From Candidatus Bathyarchaeota archaeon (GTDB lineage Archaea; Thermoproteota; Bathyarchaeia; Bathyarchaeales; Bathycorpusculaceae): a stretch of DNA of 64,000 nt. A program made the position numbers and the translations under genes. The DNA lies in contig JAOZHY010000002.1 of NCBI GenBank assembly GCA_026014595.1, forward strand, positions 124,001-188,000, in the 5' to 3' direction. Of this stretch, positions 27,641-35,579 are shown in pieces (within the stretch, counting starts at the first letter, position 1; each line of letters opens with the position of its first letter). The notes beneath the pieces were generated by a model, which worked only from the letters and a program-made list of their open reading frames with translations, made no database searches and was not told the origin of the DNA.

Positions 27641-28611
27641 ACGAAGTGGAAGACGCGGCTATAACCGTGGCGAGGCTGCTCAGGACGCAGATGCGCGTGG
27701 TCAAGGACGACGGCGCGCTCGCCAGCGTAACTGTGACGGGCGAGTGGCAGAACACGGACGCCTTCAAGAACTGCGACGGGCAGGTAACCGTCGGGCTGGC
27801 AGAAAGCGCAGACCAGAAAATCGAGTTAACGGGCAAAACCCGCAGACGCCTCTCAACGCTAAGAGTCAACGTCTGGGCAACAGACGCGGCTGGCGCAGGC
27901 GAAGCAGGCAGGCTGATGCGGGGCAAAATCGTGGAGGAAGTTAACCGCGTCTTGAGGCAGAACCGCAGCAAACCCAACGAGACACTCTACGACTTCTTCA
28001 ACGCGGGACCCACTACGCAAACGCACAAGGCGTACAGCGGCACTGGCGAAGCTTCGCCTGCTGCGGGCGGATGGGTGGAGCTTTCAGGCTTGCAGTATCA
28101 GCAGCTCTGGTACAGCGACGACAACCGATGCCAAGTAAGCCGCGGAGGAAACGGAGAGTACGCCGCTGTGCTGCTGCGCTTCCAGGTTGAAAGTCGAAAG
28201 AAAGCCGTCAAGAAAATGCTCTTAACCTTTGAGGGCTACGGGATGGCGCCAAGCGGCAACGGCGTAGCGGTCAAGGTCTGGAATCACTCTTTAAGCGCGT
28301 GGCAGAACGCCCAGATAGGTGGCGCTGGCGGAACCGACGAAACAATCACCATAACGCTGGCGGCGAACCTGACGGATTACATCGATGTCGAGGGATACGT
28401 TTGGTTGCTTGCCCGAACGCTGTACGCCAGCGACGGCGCCACACCCGCAGTACTCTGGTGCGATTACGCCTGTTGCGTGGTCACGGTTAATGGCGTCACG
28501 TACTGCGATGTCTCGGGTTACCGTAACCTCGACCGCGTGGATGTTAAGCCCTTCATTTACCGCACGGAATTCACTGTGAAGTCATGGTTCTTCGAGAACA
28601 TAGGAGTGTGA
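27637..28611 (+). CDS. tail terminator-like protein with inserted beta-sandwich domain
   Basis: Residues ~1-115 (DAAITVARLLRTQMRVVKDD, KIELTGKTRRRLSTLRVNVW, GEAGRLMRGKIVEEVNRVLR) and the final ~30 (YRNLDRVDVKPFIYRTEFTV) together fit a tail-terminator/completion fold. Between them, about residues 135-285, is a beta-rich block (AVLLRFQVESRKKAVKKMLL, VKVWNHSLSAWQNAQIGG, YVWLLARTLYASDG) like jelly-roll modules found on virion proteins. The start ATG overlaps the preceding stop codon (ATGA). GGAGG lies 11 bases upstream. Family placement is from order and pattern. Confidence 0.55.
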   Translation: MNEVEDAAITVARLLRTQMRVVKDDGALASVTVTGEWQNTDAFKNCDGQVTVGLAESADQKIELTGKTRRRLSTLRVNVWATDAAGAGEAGRLMRGKIVEEVNRVLRQNRSKPNETLYDFFNAGPTTQTHKAYSGTGEASPAAGGWVELSGLQYQQLWYSDDNRCQVSRGGNGEYAAVLLRFQVESRKKAVKKMLLTFEGYGMAPSGNGVAVKVWNHSLSAWQNAQIGGAGGTDETITITLAANLTDYIDVEGYVWLLARTLYASDGATPAVLWCDYACCVVTVNGVTYCDVSGYRNLDRVDVKPFIYRTEFTVKSWFFENIGV

Positions 28612-28619
28612 AAAACAAA

Positions 28620-29477
28620 ATGCCAGAAACATATAGTGCGCATGAAAGCCGAATCTACTACGTGCCCGAAACCACGTACGGCCAGACACCAGCGTCGCCG
28701 TCGATGCTGAGCGTCCCAGCCGAAAGCCTAGAGCCTTCCGTGAACCCCAACAACATCAAACTGCGCGGAGTAGGCTCCATCGACCTGCAAGCCGTCAAAA
28801 AGGGCTTGAGGGCGCCCAGCCTGAAAATCGTTTATCCTTTGCCGAGTGACGCGCCCATCGACTTCCTCCAGTACGTCAAGAGCGAGTTGGGCAAGTCGCT
28901 GAGCGTGCAGGTGCTTTACTACAAGGGCGTTTTCGCCGCTGCCACGGACATAATCTCGCTGCTGTACGTGGGCTGCAAGTTCCAAAGAGCCACGGTAGAA
29001 TGCAACGTCGAAGACGTGGTAAAGGCAAGCGTGGAGCTGCTCGGACAAGACCTCACAGCGGGAACCGCCAAGCTAAGCGGCGCTTCGTACGCTGATTATG
29101 ATGGGGCGGTGCCGTTCTACGAGAGCTACGTCAAAAAAGGCTCTGCGGTGCTGGAGCGTGTGACCGACTGGAAATTCAGCATAGAAAACAACCTCAAACA
29201 GGTCCCAGTCATCCGCAATCCGAACGGACACCTGCTGAAGTATCTGCCGCACAGGCACAGGGACTTGACGGGCGAAGTGGTTTTCGAGTTCGAAAGCAAA
29301 GAAGAATTCGACGACGTGGTCAACGACGCGGAATTCAGCCTAGAGTTCGGTTTAGGCGGCACCAGCAAGGCGGTTTTTACGGGTTGCAAGTGGGAAACCA
29401 CTGCGTCGCCGACGCACATCGAGGAGCTTGTCAGCCTGAAAGCCACGTTCGTAGCCAAAACAGTTGCAATAAGTTAG
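28620..29477 (+). CDS. tail tube protein
   Basis: A 285-residue protein beginning MPETYSAHESRIYYVPETTY, the start pattern of siphovirus/myovirus tail tube proteins, in which an early VPETTYGxxP motif is common. Alternating strands follow, with a typical ending where a FxGCKWE strand leads to SLKATFVAK. Many copies would stack to form the tube. ATG at 28620 is preferred over an upstream in-frame codon because AGGAGTG lies about 11 bases before it and it directly follows the previous stop codon. Confidence 0.72.
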   Translation: MPETYSAHESRIYYVPETTYGQTPASPSMLSVPAESLEPSVNPNNIKLRGVGSIDLQAVKKGLRAPSLKIVYPLPSDAPIDFLQYVKSELGKSLSVQVLYYKGVFAAATDIISLLYVGCKFQRATVECNVEDVVKASVELLGQDLTAGTAKLSGASYADYDGAVPFYESYVKKGSAVLERVTDWKFSIENNLKQVPVIRNPNGHLLKYLPHRHRDLTGEVVFEFESKEEFDDVVNDAEFSLEFGLGGTSKAVFTGCKWETTASPTHIEELVSLKATFVAKTVAIS

Positions 29478-29489
29478 ACGGTGAAGTGC

Positions 29490-29699
29490 ATGAGCGATGT
29501 GGAAGTTAAGGTCTTAGAGGACTTCGGCAGAGAAGCAGAGCTGCGCAAGAAGTGGATTCGCACCTGGGAGAAGCTAGGCGAACGCATCTTGAAGCTGCCC
29601 AAGTGGATGCAGACGATAATCTTGGAAGACGTGAACACCGCAGTAGCGAACCGTGTAGCCACGATGGAGATGATTCAGAATGCGCAGAGAAACCGTTAA
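29490..29699 (+). CDS. small helical protein of the tail module
   Basis: About 69 residues, strongly charged and helical: FGREAELRKKWIRTWEKLGE and LPKWMQTIILEDVNTAVANR. No family is recognised. It lies between the tail tube gene and the tail assembly chaperone and overlaps the latter by 20 bases in another frame. ATG at 29490 is preceded by GGTGA. It may be an accessory chaperone; that is inferred from position only. Confidence 0.6.
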   Translation: MSDVEVKVLEDFGREAELRKKWIRTWEKLGERILKLPKWMQTIILEDVNTAVANRVATMEMIQNAQRNR

Positions 29700-30153
29700 C
29701 CTCGGCACAGAGTACGGTGCGGAGTACGCGGGCAAGTACGTTTTCCAAGAGCTCACGTGGGCTCGGCGTAGCCGCATAATCCAGAAGCACACGCGCTACC
29801 ACCCCGTCACGGGGCAGGTAGTCAGCAGCGACTTCATTGCGATTCAGGCGGAGACCATCTGGGCAGCGCTCAAGGAACAGCCCCAAAACCAGCCCATAAC
29901 GTTGGAAAAGCTGCTGGGCGAGGAGAACGGCATCCCCATAACGCTCGGCGAATTGTTTAGCCGAATCGTTAACAATCTCTGCGCCATGAGCCGGGAAGAG
30001 ACGGCTTTTTTATCCGCGCCGTCAGACGCCGACAGCCGCACCCAGCGGTCACCAACTTCCGCCTCTGCAAAGAGTTCGGGTGGACCCCAACCCAGCTCGC
30101 TCGTCAGCCAGCCCGCGTCGTCCACGAGTTCACCGTCATCCTCAACGAGGTAG
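29680..30153 (+). CDS. tail assembly chaperone (gpG-like, zero-frame product)
   Basis: A 157-residue protein in the position of lambda gpG, between tail tube and tape measure. The N-terminal ~110 residues contain YVFQELTWARRSRIIQKHTR and SRIVNNLCAMSREETAFL, a pattern shared by tail chaperones. After residue ~111 the zero frame becomes low-complexity Ser/Pro/Thr and ends at 30153, whereas the -1 frame carries a protein-like extension. This is the sign of a programmed frameshift. Normally the zero-frame product is in excess. No promoter is seen inside the module. Confidence 0.7.
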   Translation: MRRETVNLGTEYGAEYAGKYVFQELTWARRSRIIQKHTRYHPVTGQVVSSDFIAIQAETIWAALKEQPQNQPITLEKLLGEENGIPITLGELFSRIVNNLCAMSREETAFLSAPSDADSRTQRSPTSASAKSSGGPQPSSLVSQPASSTSSPSSSTR

Positions 30154-30215
30154 ACCGCGAAGCGGAGGAACAGCAGCGGAAAGCGGAGAAAGAGGCAAGA
30201 AAACATGAGCGTTGA
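29680..30215 (+). CDS. gpGT-like tail assembly chaperone made by -1 ribosomal frameshift
   Basis: Reading 29680-30012 and then shifting to the -1 frame at T TTT TTA (30006-30012) gives a protein of ~178 residues. The -1 extension, from about 30012 to the TGA at 30213-30215, encodes NFRLCKEFGWTPTQLARQPA and a charged helical tail (EEQQRKAEKEARKHER). That resembles the T domain of phage chaperones, whereas the zero frame here is low-complexity. The extension stops just after the start of the next gene. The fused product would bind tail tube subunits while wrapping the tape measure. Confidence 0.65.
30006..30012 (+). promoter_or_regulatory. slippery heptamer T TTT TTA
   Basis: In the gpG-like frame the codons are GCT TTT TTA, giving a perfect X XXY YYZ heptamer. 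A short GC hairpin (CCGC at 30036-30039 with GCGG at 30045-30048) lies 23 bases downstream but is a weak candidate for the stimulating structure. The position matches the chaperone frameshift of tailed phages. Confidence 0.7.
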
Positions 30216-30573
30216 CATAGGCATCGACGTCGCGGGCGCCGAGGAGTTCCAGCAGGCGATAGCGCGTTTTGACGCCGACATGCAGCGGCGAGTGCAGGAG
30301 CAGTTGGCGCGCTGGGCTGAAGCGGTTACAGCAGAGGCGCGGCGCCTTGTGCCCGTCCGAACAGGCTACCTGCGGAGCACCATTTACGCGCGAACTGTGG
30401 AGTGGAGCACAGAGGTGGGCGCCGAAGCCTCTTATGCTGGCAGCGTCGAGTTCGGCACGCGTTACGCCGCGGCAAAGCCGTTTCTGTATCCTGCGGTTCA
30501 GGCGCGTCTACCCGATCTGGAGCGCTTTTTGCTGGAGGCGCTGGACTTGGCGAAGATGGAGGCTGGCGTGTGA
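30205..30573 (+). CDS. HK97 gp10-like head-tail/tail protein
   Basis: A 122-residue protein with the clear gp10-family signature: ARRLVPVRTGYLRSTIYART followed by ASYAGSVEFGTRYAAAKPFL. This family makes head-tail joining or minor tail components in HK97-type viruses. Its ATG lies inside the end of the chaperone -1 extension, and it overlaps the tape-measure start by four bases. This is the best family match in the module by eye. In tailed phages it usually lies upstream of the tail tube, so the order here is slightly unusual. Confidence 0.85.
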   Translation: MSVDIGIDVAGAEEFQQAIARFDADMQRRVQEQLARWAEAVTAEARRLVPVRTGYLRSTIYARTVEWSTEVGAEASYAGSVEFGTRYAAAKPFLYPAVQARLPDLERFLLEALDLAKMEAGV

Positions 30574-31112
30574 GTTTCAGGGAAATCGCTGTCACCATCC
30601 GCGCGGTTAATCGTGCAAGCGCCGAGTTCAGCCGGGTGCAGACGGACGCGGAAGCCCTCGCCGCCCGAGTGAAGAGCTTGGGCTCCGCCATCGCGGGGCT
30701 AGGCGCCACAGGAACCGCCATAGGCTACATCGCCAACCAGTTCGGGTTGCTGAACGACGCGCAAACGCGGGCTTTCAACTCTGCCCTGATGGTGGTCACG
30801 GTGATGGGCATGTTCATGCGGACAAGCGCTGGGGTGGCGGTGGCTCAGAAAGTGTACGCAGCCGCGACAGCGGTCGCTACAGCAGTGCAGAACAGTCTGA
30901 ACATCAGCTTCGCCACGTTTCTGGCTTTAACGGGTGTGGGCGTGGCGGTCATCGTGGCTGCTGCAGCGGCGATGCTGAGTTTCGCGGACAGCATGAACTC
31001 GGCAACCGCAAGCGTCCAGAACTTCAACCAGGCGGCTGCTGCGTCGCCTTCGCATGTACGTAGTATTCAGCGAGCTGGCGAGGCTGAGCTTTACCGTCGC
31101 GGAGTGGAGTAA
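30570..31112 (+). CDS. short tape-measure-like protein
   Basis: About 180 residues from GTG at 30570, with GGAGG seven bases upstream. The N-terminus (REIAVTIRAVNRASAEFSRV) and the helical middle match the start of phage tape measures (VTIRAVNRASAEF), followed by Ala/Val-rich hydrophobic stretches (TAVATAVQNSLNISFATFLA, VGVAVIVAAAAAMLSFAD). Tape measures set tail length and are usually many hundreds of residues. This one is exceptionally short and ends in a polar tail. It may be a natural short form or a truncated gene. Confidence 0.65.
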   Translation: MSFREIAVTIRAVNRASAEFSRVQTDAEALAARVKSLGSAIAGLGATGTAIGYIANQFGLLNDAQTRAFNSALMVVTVMGMFMRTSAGVAVAQKVYAAATAVATAVQNSLNISFATFLALTGVGVAVIVAAAAAMLSFADSMNSATASVQNFNQAAAASPSHVRSIQRAGEAELYRRGVE

Positions 31113-31113
31113 C

Positions 31114-32700
31114 GTGAGCGTGAACCCGCCTGTCGTGGCACTCGTGTTCGGCAGCGTGACGCCGCCTCAGGGCGACGTCGTTGAGCTACGTGTGCACTTG
31201 GGCTGCACGCGTGAGATGAGTAGCTTCGAGGTGGTGCTGCAGAACTGGGACGGCAAGTACAGCCCCAACGGCGCCACGCCTATCAGCGTCGGGTTGGACG
31301 GCAGCCTAAGCGTGGGCAGAGGCGCCGCGTGCCCTTTGCTGATGACGTGCCGCGTTGAAAGCGTAAAGTTCGAGTCTACGCCCGTGGAGAACTACGTGCG
31401 GGTGAGTGGGCGATGCTGGGGCGAGCGGCTGTTCCGCCGAGTCGTCACGAAGATTTACGAGAACAAGAAAGGCGAGGAAATCGTCAAGGACCTGCTGGAC
31501 TACTACGTGGGCTTAAGCCACAACCGCGGTGGCATCGAACTCGTGGAAGCCACGGATACCACGTACACCTGCCTATCGTATGAGAACACGCCTGTCTTCG
31601 ACATCCTCCGCTATATCGCGGACAGCGCCGACAAGGCAGGCGTCATCGGCTACGACTTCCGCGTGGCACCAGACGGCAAATTTGAATTCTTCCCCAGAAA
31701 CAGCAAAACCAGCGGCGTCAGTCTCGCCGAGCGCATCGAGCACAGCGCCTACACAAGGGACGTTATCCGCGTGCGCAACCGCGTCACCGTCTACGGCGCG
31801 GCAGACAAGAGTGTGCCGTTGGACAAGGATGCGTGGACCGAGAGCCTTTCGCCCGCGGACGGCGCTTGGACGGCAACTTCGGGCACAGTCAGCTTCGACA
31901 CCACCGCCAAGGTGAAGGGCGCGGGCAGCGTCAAAACCTACGCGCAAAACCTCAACTACGCCAGCTGCCTGTTCACGCTCAACGCAGGCAAAGAGGTGGA
32001 CACAGCGCTCTACCCGACACTGAACCTGTGGCTGAACCGCGAAACCAGCTTCAACGGCAACGTGACGCTCACGCTCTTCGACACGGCTGACCGCAGTGCG
32101 GCGCATGAGTTCACGGTCGGGCATGAGAAATGGTTTCAGAAGCAGGTGCAGGTGGGCGCTGCAGGCGCGGACGCGTGGCAAGCTCAAGCGGGCTTCGCCT
32201 GGTCAAGCGTGAAGAAGGTGCGGGTGGCGTGCTGGTTCAACGGCGCCGGCACAGGCGCGTTCTGGGTGGATGGCTTGTTCTTCGGCGGCCGCCGCTACAG
32301 CGCAGTCGCGGAGGACGCGGGCAGCCAAGCAGCCTATGGCCTGCGGGAGCTCGTGGAGGTGAACGAGGAACTCTGGAGTGACGCGGAATGCGCGGGCAGA
32401 GCTGAGGCGTTGCTGGCGAACCAGAAAGCTCCCGCGGAGAGCCTGACTATCCGAAGCACAGTGCTGGACTACGGCAACTCGCCCATTCTCGCAGGCGACA
32501 AGGTGCACGTGGCGCTGCCCAACGAGGGCGTTGACGCAGATTTCTGCGTGCTCAGCGCCGAGTACAACGTGGACGCGGCTACTCAGACGCTGGAGACGGT
32601 GCTTGAACTGGGCAGAGAGGCGCCGCTACTGGCTGACTACGTTTACGCGCTGCGGAGCAAGACGGACAGCCTCAGCCGATACAAAGTTGCGAGGACGTAG
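31114..32700 (+). CDS. tail hub/distal tail protein with inserted carbohydrate-binding-like region
   Basis: About 528 residues from GTG at 31114. The first ~240 residues (FEVVLQNWDGKYSPNGATPI, YENTPVFDILRYIADSADKA, FRVAPDGKFEFFPRNSKTSG) and the last ~130 (PAESLTIRSTVLDYGNSPIL, GDKVHVALPNEGVDADFCVL) match baseplate hub/gp27-type or siphovirus distal tail proteins. Between them, ~150 residues (TESLSPADGAWTATSGTVSF to GAFWVDGLFFGG) look like a carbohydrate-binding jelly-roll. The frame is open upstream to 31054, but the ribosome-binding site GGAGTGGAGT favours 31114. The protein would sit at the tail tip and contact the host surface. Confidence 0.65.
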   Translation: MSVNPPVVALVFGSVTPPQGDVVELRVHLGCTREMSSFEVVLQNWDGKYSPNGATPISVGLDGSLSVGRGAACPLLMTCRVESVKFESTPVENYVRVSGRCWGERLFRRVVTKIYENKKGEEIVKDLLDYYVGLSHNRGGIELVEATDTTYTCLSYENTPVFDILRYIADSADKAGVIGYDFRVAPDGKFEFFPRNSKTSGVSLAERIEHSAYTRDVIRVRNRVTVYGAADKSVPLDKDAWTESLSPADGAWTATSGTVSFDTTAKVKGAGSVKTYAQNLNYASCLFTLNAGKEVDTALYPTLNLWLNRETSFNGNVTLTLFDTADRSAAHEFTVGHEKWFQKQVQVGAAGADAWQAQAGFAWSSVKKVRVACWFNGAGTGAFWVDGLFFGGRRYSAVAEDAGSQAAYGLRELVEVNEELWSDAECAGRAEALLANQKAPAESLTIRSTVLDYGNSPILAGDKVHVALPNEGVDADFCVLSAEYNVDAATQTLETVLELGREAPLLADYVYALRSKTDSLSRYKVART

Positions 32701-32703
32701 CCT

Positions 32704-32877
32704 ATGGACGCGCACAACCGGAAAGTCATCGAAGTCAACGCGGATTTGCACCAGCAGATCAGGAAGCTGGCTTTGCTGAACGACCTGAAGATTTACGTGT
32801 TGGTGAACGCCATAGTTGAGGACGCGTTGAATGACAAGGAGAGAATCACAGCGTTGATTAAGAGGCTCAAGCTGTAA
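32704..32877 (+). CDS. ribbon-helix-helix-like small protein
   Basis: A 57-residue protein three bases after the hub gene. A short strand region KVIEVNADLHQQIRKLALLN leads into two helices (KIYVLVNAIVEDALNDKERI), the pattern of ribbon-helix-helix DNA-binding proteins. It may regulate the tail module. No further viral gene is recognised downstream. Confidence 0.6.
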   Translation: MDAHNRKVIEVNADLHQQIRKLALLNDLKIYVLVNAIVEDALNDKERITALIKRLKL

Positions 32878-32898
32878 GCGAATCACCTCTTCCGTAAA

Positions 32899-33069
32899 GT
32901 GGAGAAGCTGCCTAACCTTCATTTGATTTCGCCGGGACTATCGATAAAAGTGAACGATGTAACGGGTCCCGTGGTGGATGGGGAGCTGCCGAAATGCGTT
33001 GATTTCGAGAAGAAAACAGCAAAGCAGCTTAAAAGCCAACAGTTTTCAAGTAGCTCCCGTTTATTGTAG
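32899..33069 (+). CDS. possible small hypothetical protein
   Basis: A 56-codon frame from GTG with protein-like content (KLPNLHLISPGLSIKVNDVT, GPVVDGELPKCVDFEKKTAK). It lies in the same frame as the preceding ribbon-helix-helix gene after its stop codon. It overlaps the end of the convergent gene by 41 bases and has no clear ribosome-binding site, so it may be a remnant. Confidence 0.25.
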   Translation: MEKLPNLHLISPGLSIKVNDVTGPVVDGELPKCVDFEKKTAKQLKSQQFSSSSRLL

Positions 33070-33520
33070 GAGCGATTGTTAGCTGAAATGAGTATGGAGA
33101 ATCGGTTACTGGACCATAATATCCTTTGCACTCAATGGTTTGTCCAATCGCAAGTTCGGGCTTATCTGGGCAATCGTACCCTACACCGATGCTGTTCCAA
33201 CCATTCAGCGTACAATTTTCGTATGAGACGGTAACCCAGCCTGACAAGCTGTCTTTAACCCATACGATCTGAGTTATGTTCACGCGGTAGTAAAATCGAA
33301 ATATGTGGTAGCCGTTCATTCCGTCGACTCTGCGGTTCACCTCTATCGAGGTAACTACGCCTTTCAGGGAAAGATTAGAATCGGCGTGAAGAGCGTCCTG
33401 CGGATACATGTGCGAAAGAATCAATACTTGATATGCTATAAGCGTTAAAGCGACGACTGACAGAGCAACGGCTACGATAGCTAAAAGCCATTTGCGCTTC
33501 GCCGAACGCCACTTAACCAT
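33029..33520 (-). CDS. membrane-anchored extracytoplasmic hypothetical protein
   Basis: A 163-residue protein with basic residues and a hydrophobic helix at residues ~12-34 (LLAIVAVALSVVALTLIAYQ), then a beta-rich exterior domain with NxT sequons. No known family is recognised. It faces the tail module in the opposite direction. Codon use is ordinary compared with the GC-rich tail genes, so it marks the return to host sequence. Confidence 0.6.
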   Translation of the reverse strand: MVKWRSAKRKWLLAIVAVALSVVALTLIAYQVLILSHMYPQDALHADSNLSLKGVVTSIEVNRRVDGMNGYHIFRFYYRVNITQIVWVKDSLSGWVTVSYENCTLNGWNSIGVGYDCPDKPELAIGQTIECKGYYGPVTDSPYSFQLTIAPTINGSYLKTVGF

Positions 33521-33648
33521 AAATGCGCTTCTCCTTTACACTGCCATTAATCACAGAAATATTTAATTCTAATTTTTGGAACAACGAGTTTTACGATTTT
33601 AAAAATGGAAGTGGAAAAAGGTGGATGGTGATGTTTTGGAGCAGGATT

Positions 33649-34128
33649 TTATGCGACGGGTGGTGTTTCGCTTGGAGGTGCCGTGGGTATTTCGGTTGGT
33701 GGAGGCGTAGGAGCTGGCGTAGGTGTGGGGGTAGGCGTGGGCGCAGGGATTAGTGCAGGCGTCGGTGTAGGCGTAGGCGTCGCTTCGATCGTGGGCGTAG
33801 GTGTTGGTTCCATTATGGATTCTGTTGGTGGCGCAAACAAACTGCCTGAAACTATGAGCCCAACGATAACAGCGATGATGATTAAGATTACGAGCCCCAG
33901 AATCCACCACAACAGTTTGGCAGGCTTTCGGCAGAAGTAGCTGCCTTTCAGGTTGTATTTAGCGTAGATTGGACATTTAGCGCAGACACAGCCTTCTTTG
34001 GCGGCTTTTTCTTTGGCTTTGCCTTTGGCGCAGAAGAGTCCGCCAGTTAACTCGGATTTTTTGTAGGTTGGGCACGTGGCGCAGATGCACAGTTTCATGT
34101 TTTCCGGCGTGTCAGGTACCTTGGTCAT
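33649..34128 (-). CDS. DUF2769-type double zinc motif membrane protein with Thr-Pro tail
   Basis: A 159-residue protein. Two cysteine motifs repeat near the N-terminus, CICATCPTYKKSELTGGLFC and CVCAKCPIYAKYNLKGSYFC, each fitting the CxCxxCP pattern of DUF2769. A hydrophobic helix follows (residues ~73-98, LLWWILGLVILIIIAVIVGL), then about 50 residues of Thr/Pro/Glu repeats. The topology suggests a cytoplasmic metal-binding head and an extracellular Pro-rich stalk. The function is unknown. The coding repeat appears as GGCGTAGG-type tandem units on the plus strand. Confidence 0.7.
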   Translation of the reverse strand: MTKVPDTPENMKLCICATCPTYKKSELTGGLFCAKGKAKEKAAKEGCVCAKCPIYAKYNLKGSYFCRKPAKLLWWILGLVILIIIAVIVGLIVSGSLFAPPTESIMEPTPTPTIEATPTPTPTPALIPAPTPTPTPTPAPTPPPTEIPTAPPSETPPVA

Positions 34129-34362
34129 ATGCCTTCAAAATAACCCGTTTTATTTGAGTCGCTATTTAAAATCTCCGTTTTAGTCAATTTTATGATCAGT
34201 TTTTCATGCGTGTCTTTTCAGCTTAAGGGTTGGAAACTTTATCTGTTGCAAAGTAGTGGCATTTTTCTCGCGTAGCGTTTTTTCCTTCCGTTTTAATCAT
34301 TTCGCGGAATACTGTTTTTATACACCGACAGCCATTCCAGATGGGAAGGAAGCGCGCATCAA

Positions 34363-35028
34363 GTGACGATAATCGTGGACGACGCGGGCAGCGGTGACTT
34401 ACTCTATGGCGTGGTCATTGGCGCTTACCGCGAAGAAACCAGCGAGTTCAAGTATGACCTTATCGACGTGCGGTTCTATCAGCCTGAACTCTTCAACGAA
34501 AAAGAGTACCTGCAGGAATCCAAGCGCATCGTCTCTAAGCTTCTAGCTAAACTCGACGTGAAGCCCGACGAGGAAATCCACATCTGCCAAGGCTGCATAT
34601 TCGACGTGGCAGTGGAGGAGCTGCGCAAAATCTACGGCGAAGACAGAGTGAAACGCGTCAAAGTCGTCGGCGAACCACAGCGGCTCGTGGAAGTCTCTTA
34701 CCTGGACGAGATACGGAACCTCGGCTACGAACCGCTGGCGGAACGCGAGGAAAAACGGGCAAAAAGCTTCTTCCACATGATGCGCTGGCTGAAAGCCCAC
34801 CCTGAGATGCTCCGCTACGCCAAAACGGGGTGGCCACGGCTGAAGAAGTATCGGCTCTTCAAAGAAGCGCACAACGGCGACGAGGATAACGGCACCTACG
34901 AGGCAGTCTGCACCGAATGCGGCAGTCCATGCGAGGTGCCCTTCAAACCCGCCCCGGACAGGCCAGTTTATTGTCCAGCATGCTGGAAGAAAAGGAAGCC
35001 GAAGCGAAGCCGCAGATTAGCGCAGTAG
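34363..35028 (+). CDS. conserved archaeal protein with RNase H-like start and CxxC zinc ribbon
   Basis: A 221-residue protein. The N-terminus TIIVDDAGSGDLLYGVVIGA resembles an acidic RNase H-like strand, and conserved charged helices follow (RAKSFFHMMRWLKAHPEMLR). The C-terminus has the zinc ribbon VCTECGSPCEVPFKP followed by VYCPACW. The start is GTG at 34363 with GGAAGGA upstream and a box A, TTTTTATAC, at about 34316. The family occurs in many archaea without a proven role; nucleic-acid handling is a guess. Confidence 0.65.
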   Translation: MTIIVDDAGSGDLLYGVVIGAYREETSEFKYDLIDVRFYQPELFNEKEYLQESKRIVSKLLAKLDVKPDEEIHICQGCIFDVAVEELRKIYGEDRVKRVKVVGEPQRLVEVSYLDEIRNLGYEPLAEREEKRAKSFFHMMRWLKAHPEMLRYAKTGWPRLKKYRLFKEAHNGDEDNGTYEAVCTECGSPCEVPFKPAPDRPVYCPACWKKRKPKRSRRLAQ

Positions 35029-35259
35029 AAGCGAAAACTGGCGAAACCTGATTTATCAGAGCCTTACAGCGTATTTGCTGCAGGTGCCAATGACTGGATA
35101 AAGACCGCGAGCGGTTGGAGTGTTCTAAGCGCCACGTCGGCGGTGACCGTGCCATGGATGCGTACCAAGTTTATCGAGTGGCGCTTTCGTATGCTTGGCT
35201 AAGCGAAAAGGTATTAAGCCATAGCGGCTTCTGTAAGAAAAACCAAAATAGGTGGAAAC

Positions 35260-35565
35260 ATGGCTCAGGCAGACGCTGGCAAACTTGGCAAAAACGAGTT
35301 CTACAAGTGCCCCTTCCAGCACCCGCATCCTAAGCAAAAGTTGGCGTTTTTCAGGGATTTTGACCAGCACTTCCGTGTCTTCGGCGACAAACCCGACCAT
35401 TTCCAAGCGGTGCAGCTTCACGAGGAGCTGGCGTGGCAGGCAAGGCGTGCGGAGTCTGAGCGGAGAAGCCTCAGCAGAGAGGACTTGCAGAGAATTTCAT
35501 TCAACGCGTGGCTGGAAGCCGTGAAACAGCTCACTGGGAAAACGGTGGAAGTTGTTAAAAAATAG
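35260..35565 (+). CDS. hypothetical protein
   Basis: A 101-residue hydrophilic protein containing NEFYKCPFQHPHPKQKLAFF and EELAWQARRAESERRSLSRE. No signal peptide or membrane segment is present and no family is recognised. It begins ~230 bases after the zinc-ribbon gene and converges with the NifU-like gene, 14 bases apart. The 231-base gap before it holds no recognised gene. The charged helical C-terminal half suggests a small cytosolic protein. Confidence 0.6.
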   Translation: MAQADAGKLGKNEFYKCPFQHPHPKQKLAFFRDFDQHFRVFGDKPDHFQAVQLHEELAWQARRAESERRSLSREDLQRISFNAWLEAVKQLTGKTVEVVKK

Positions 35566-35579
35566 CGGTTTGCCGCCTC

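Noticed and set aside
33670-33830. Tandem GGCGTAGG-like units resembling a DNA repeat array.
   Set aside because: They are the coding sequence of a Thr/Pro-rich stalk on the minus strand; the period follows codons and there are no spacers.
35029-35202. An open in-frame stretch of 57 codons after the TAG stop of the zinc-ribbon gene, suggesting stop read-through or pyrrolysine.
   Set aside because: The added sequence matches no family, the zinc-ribbon protein ends naturally before it, and a run of this length is not rare at this base composition.
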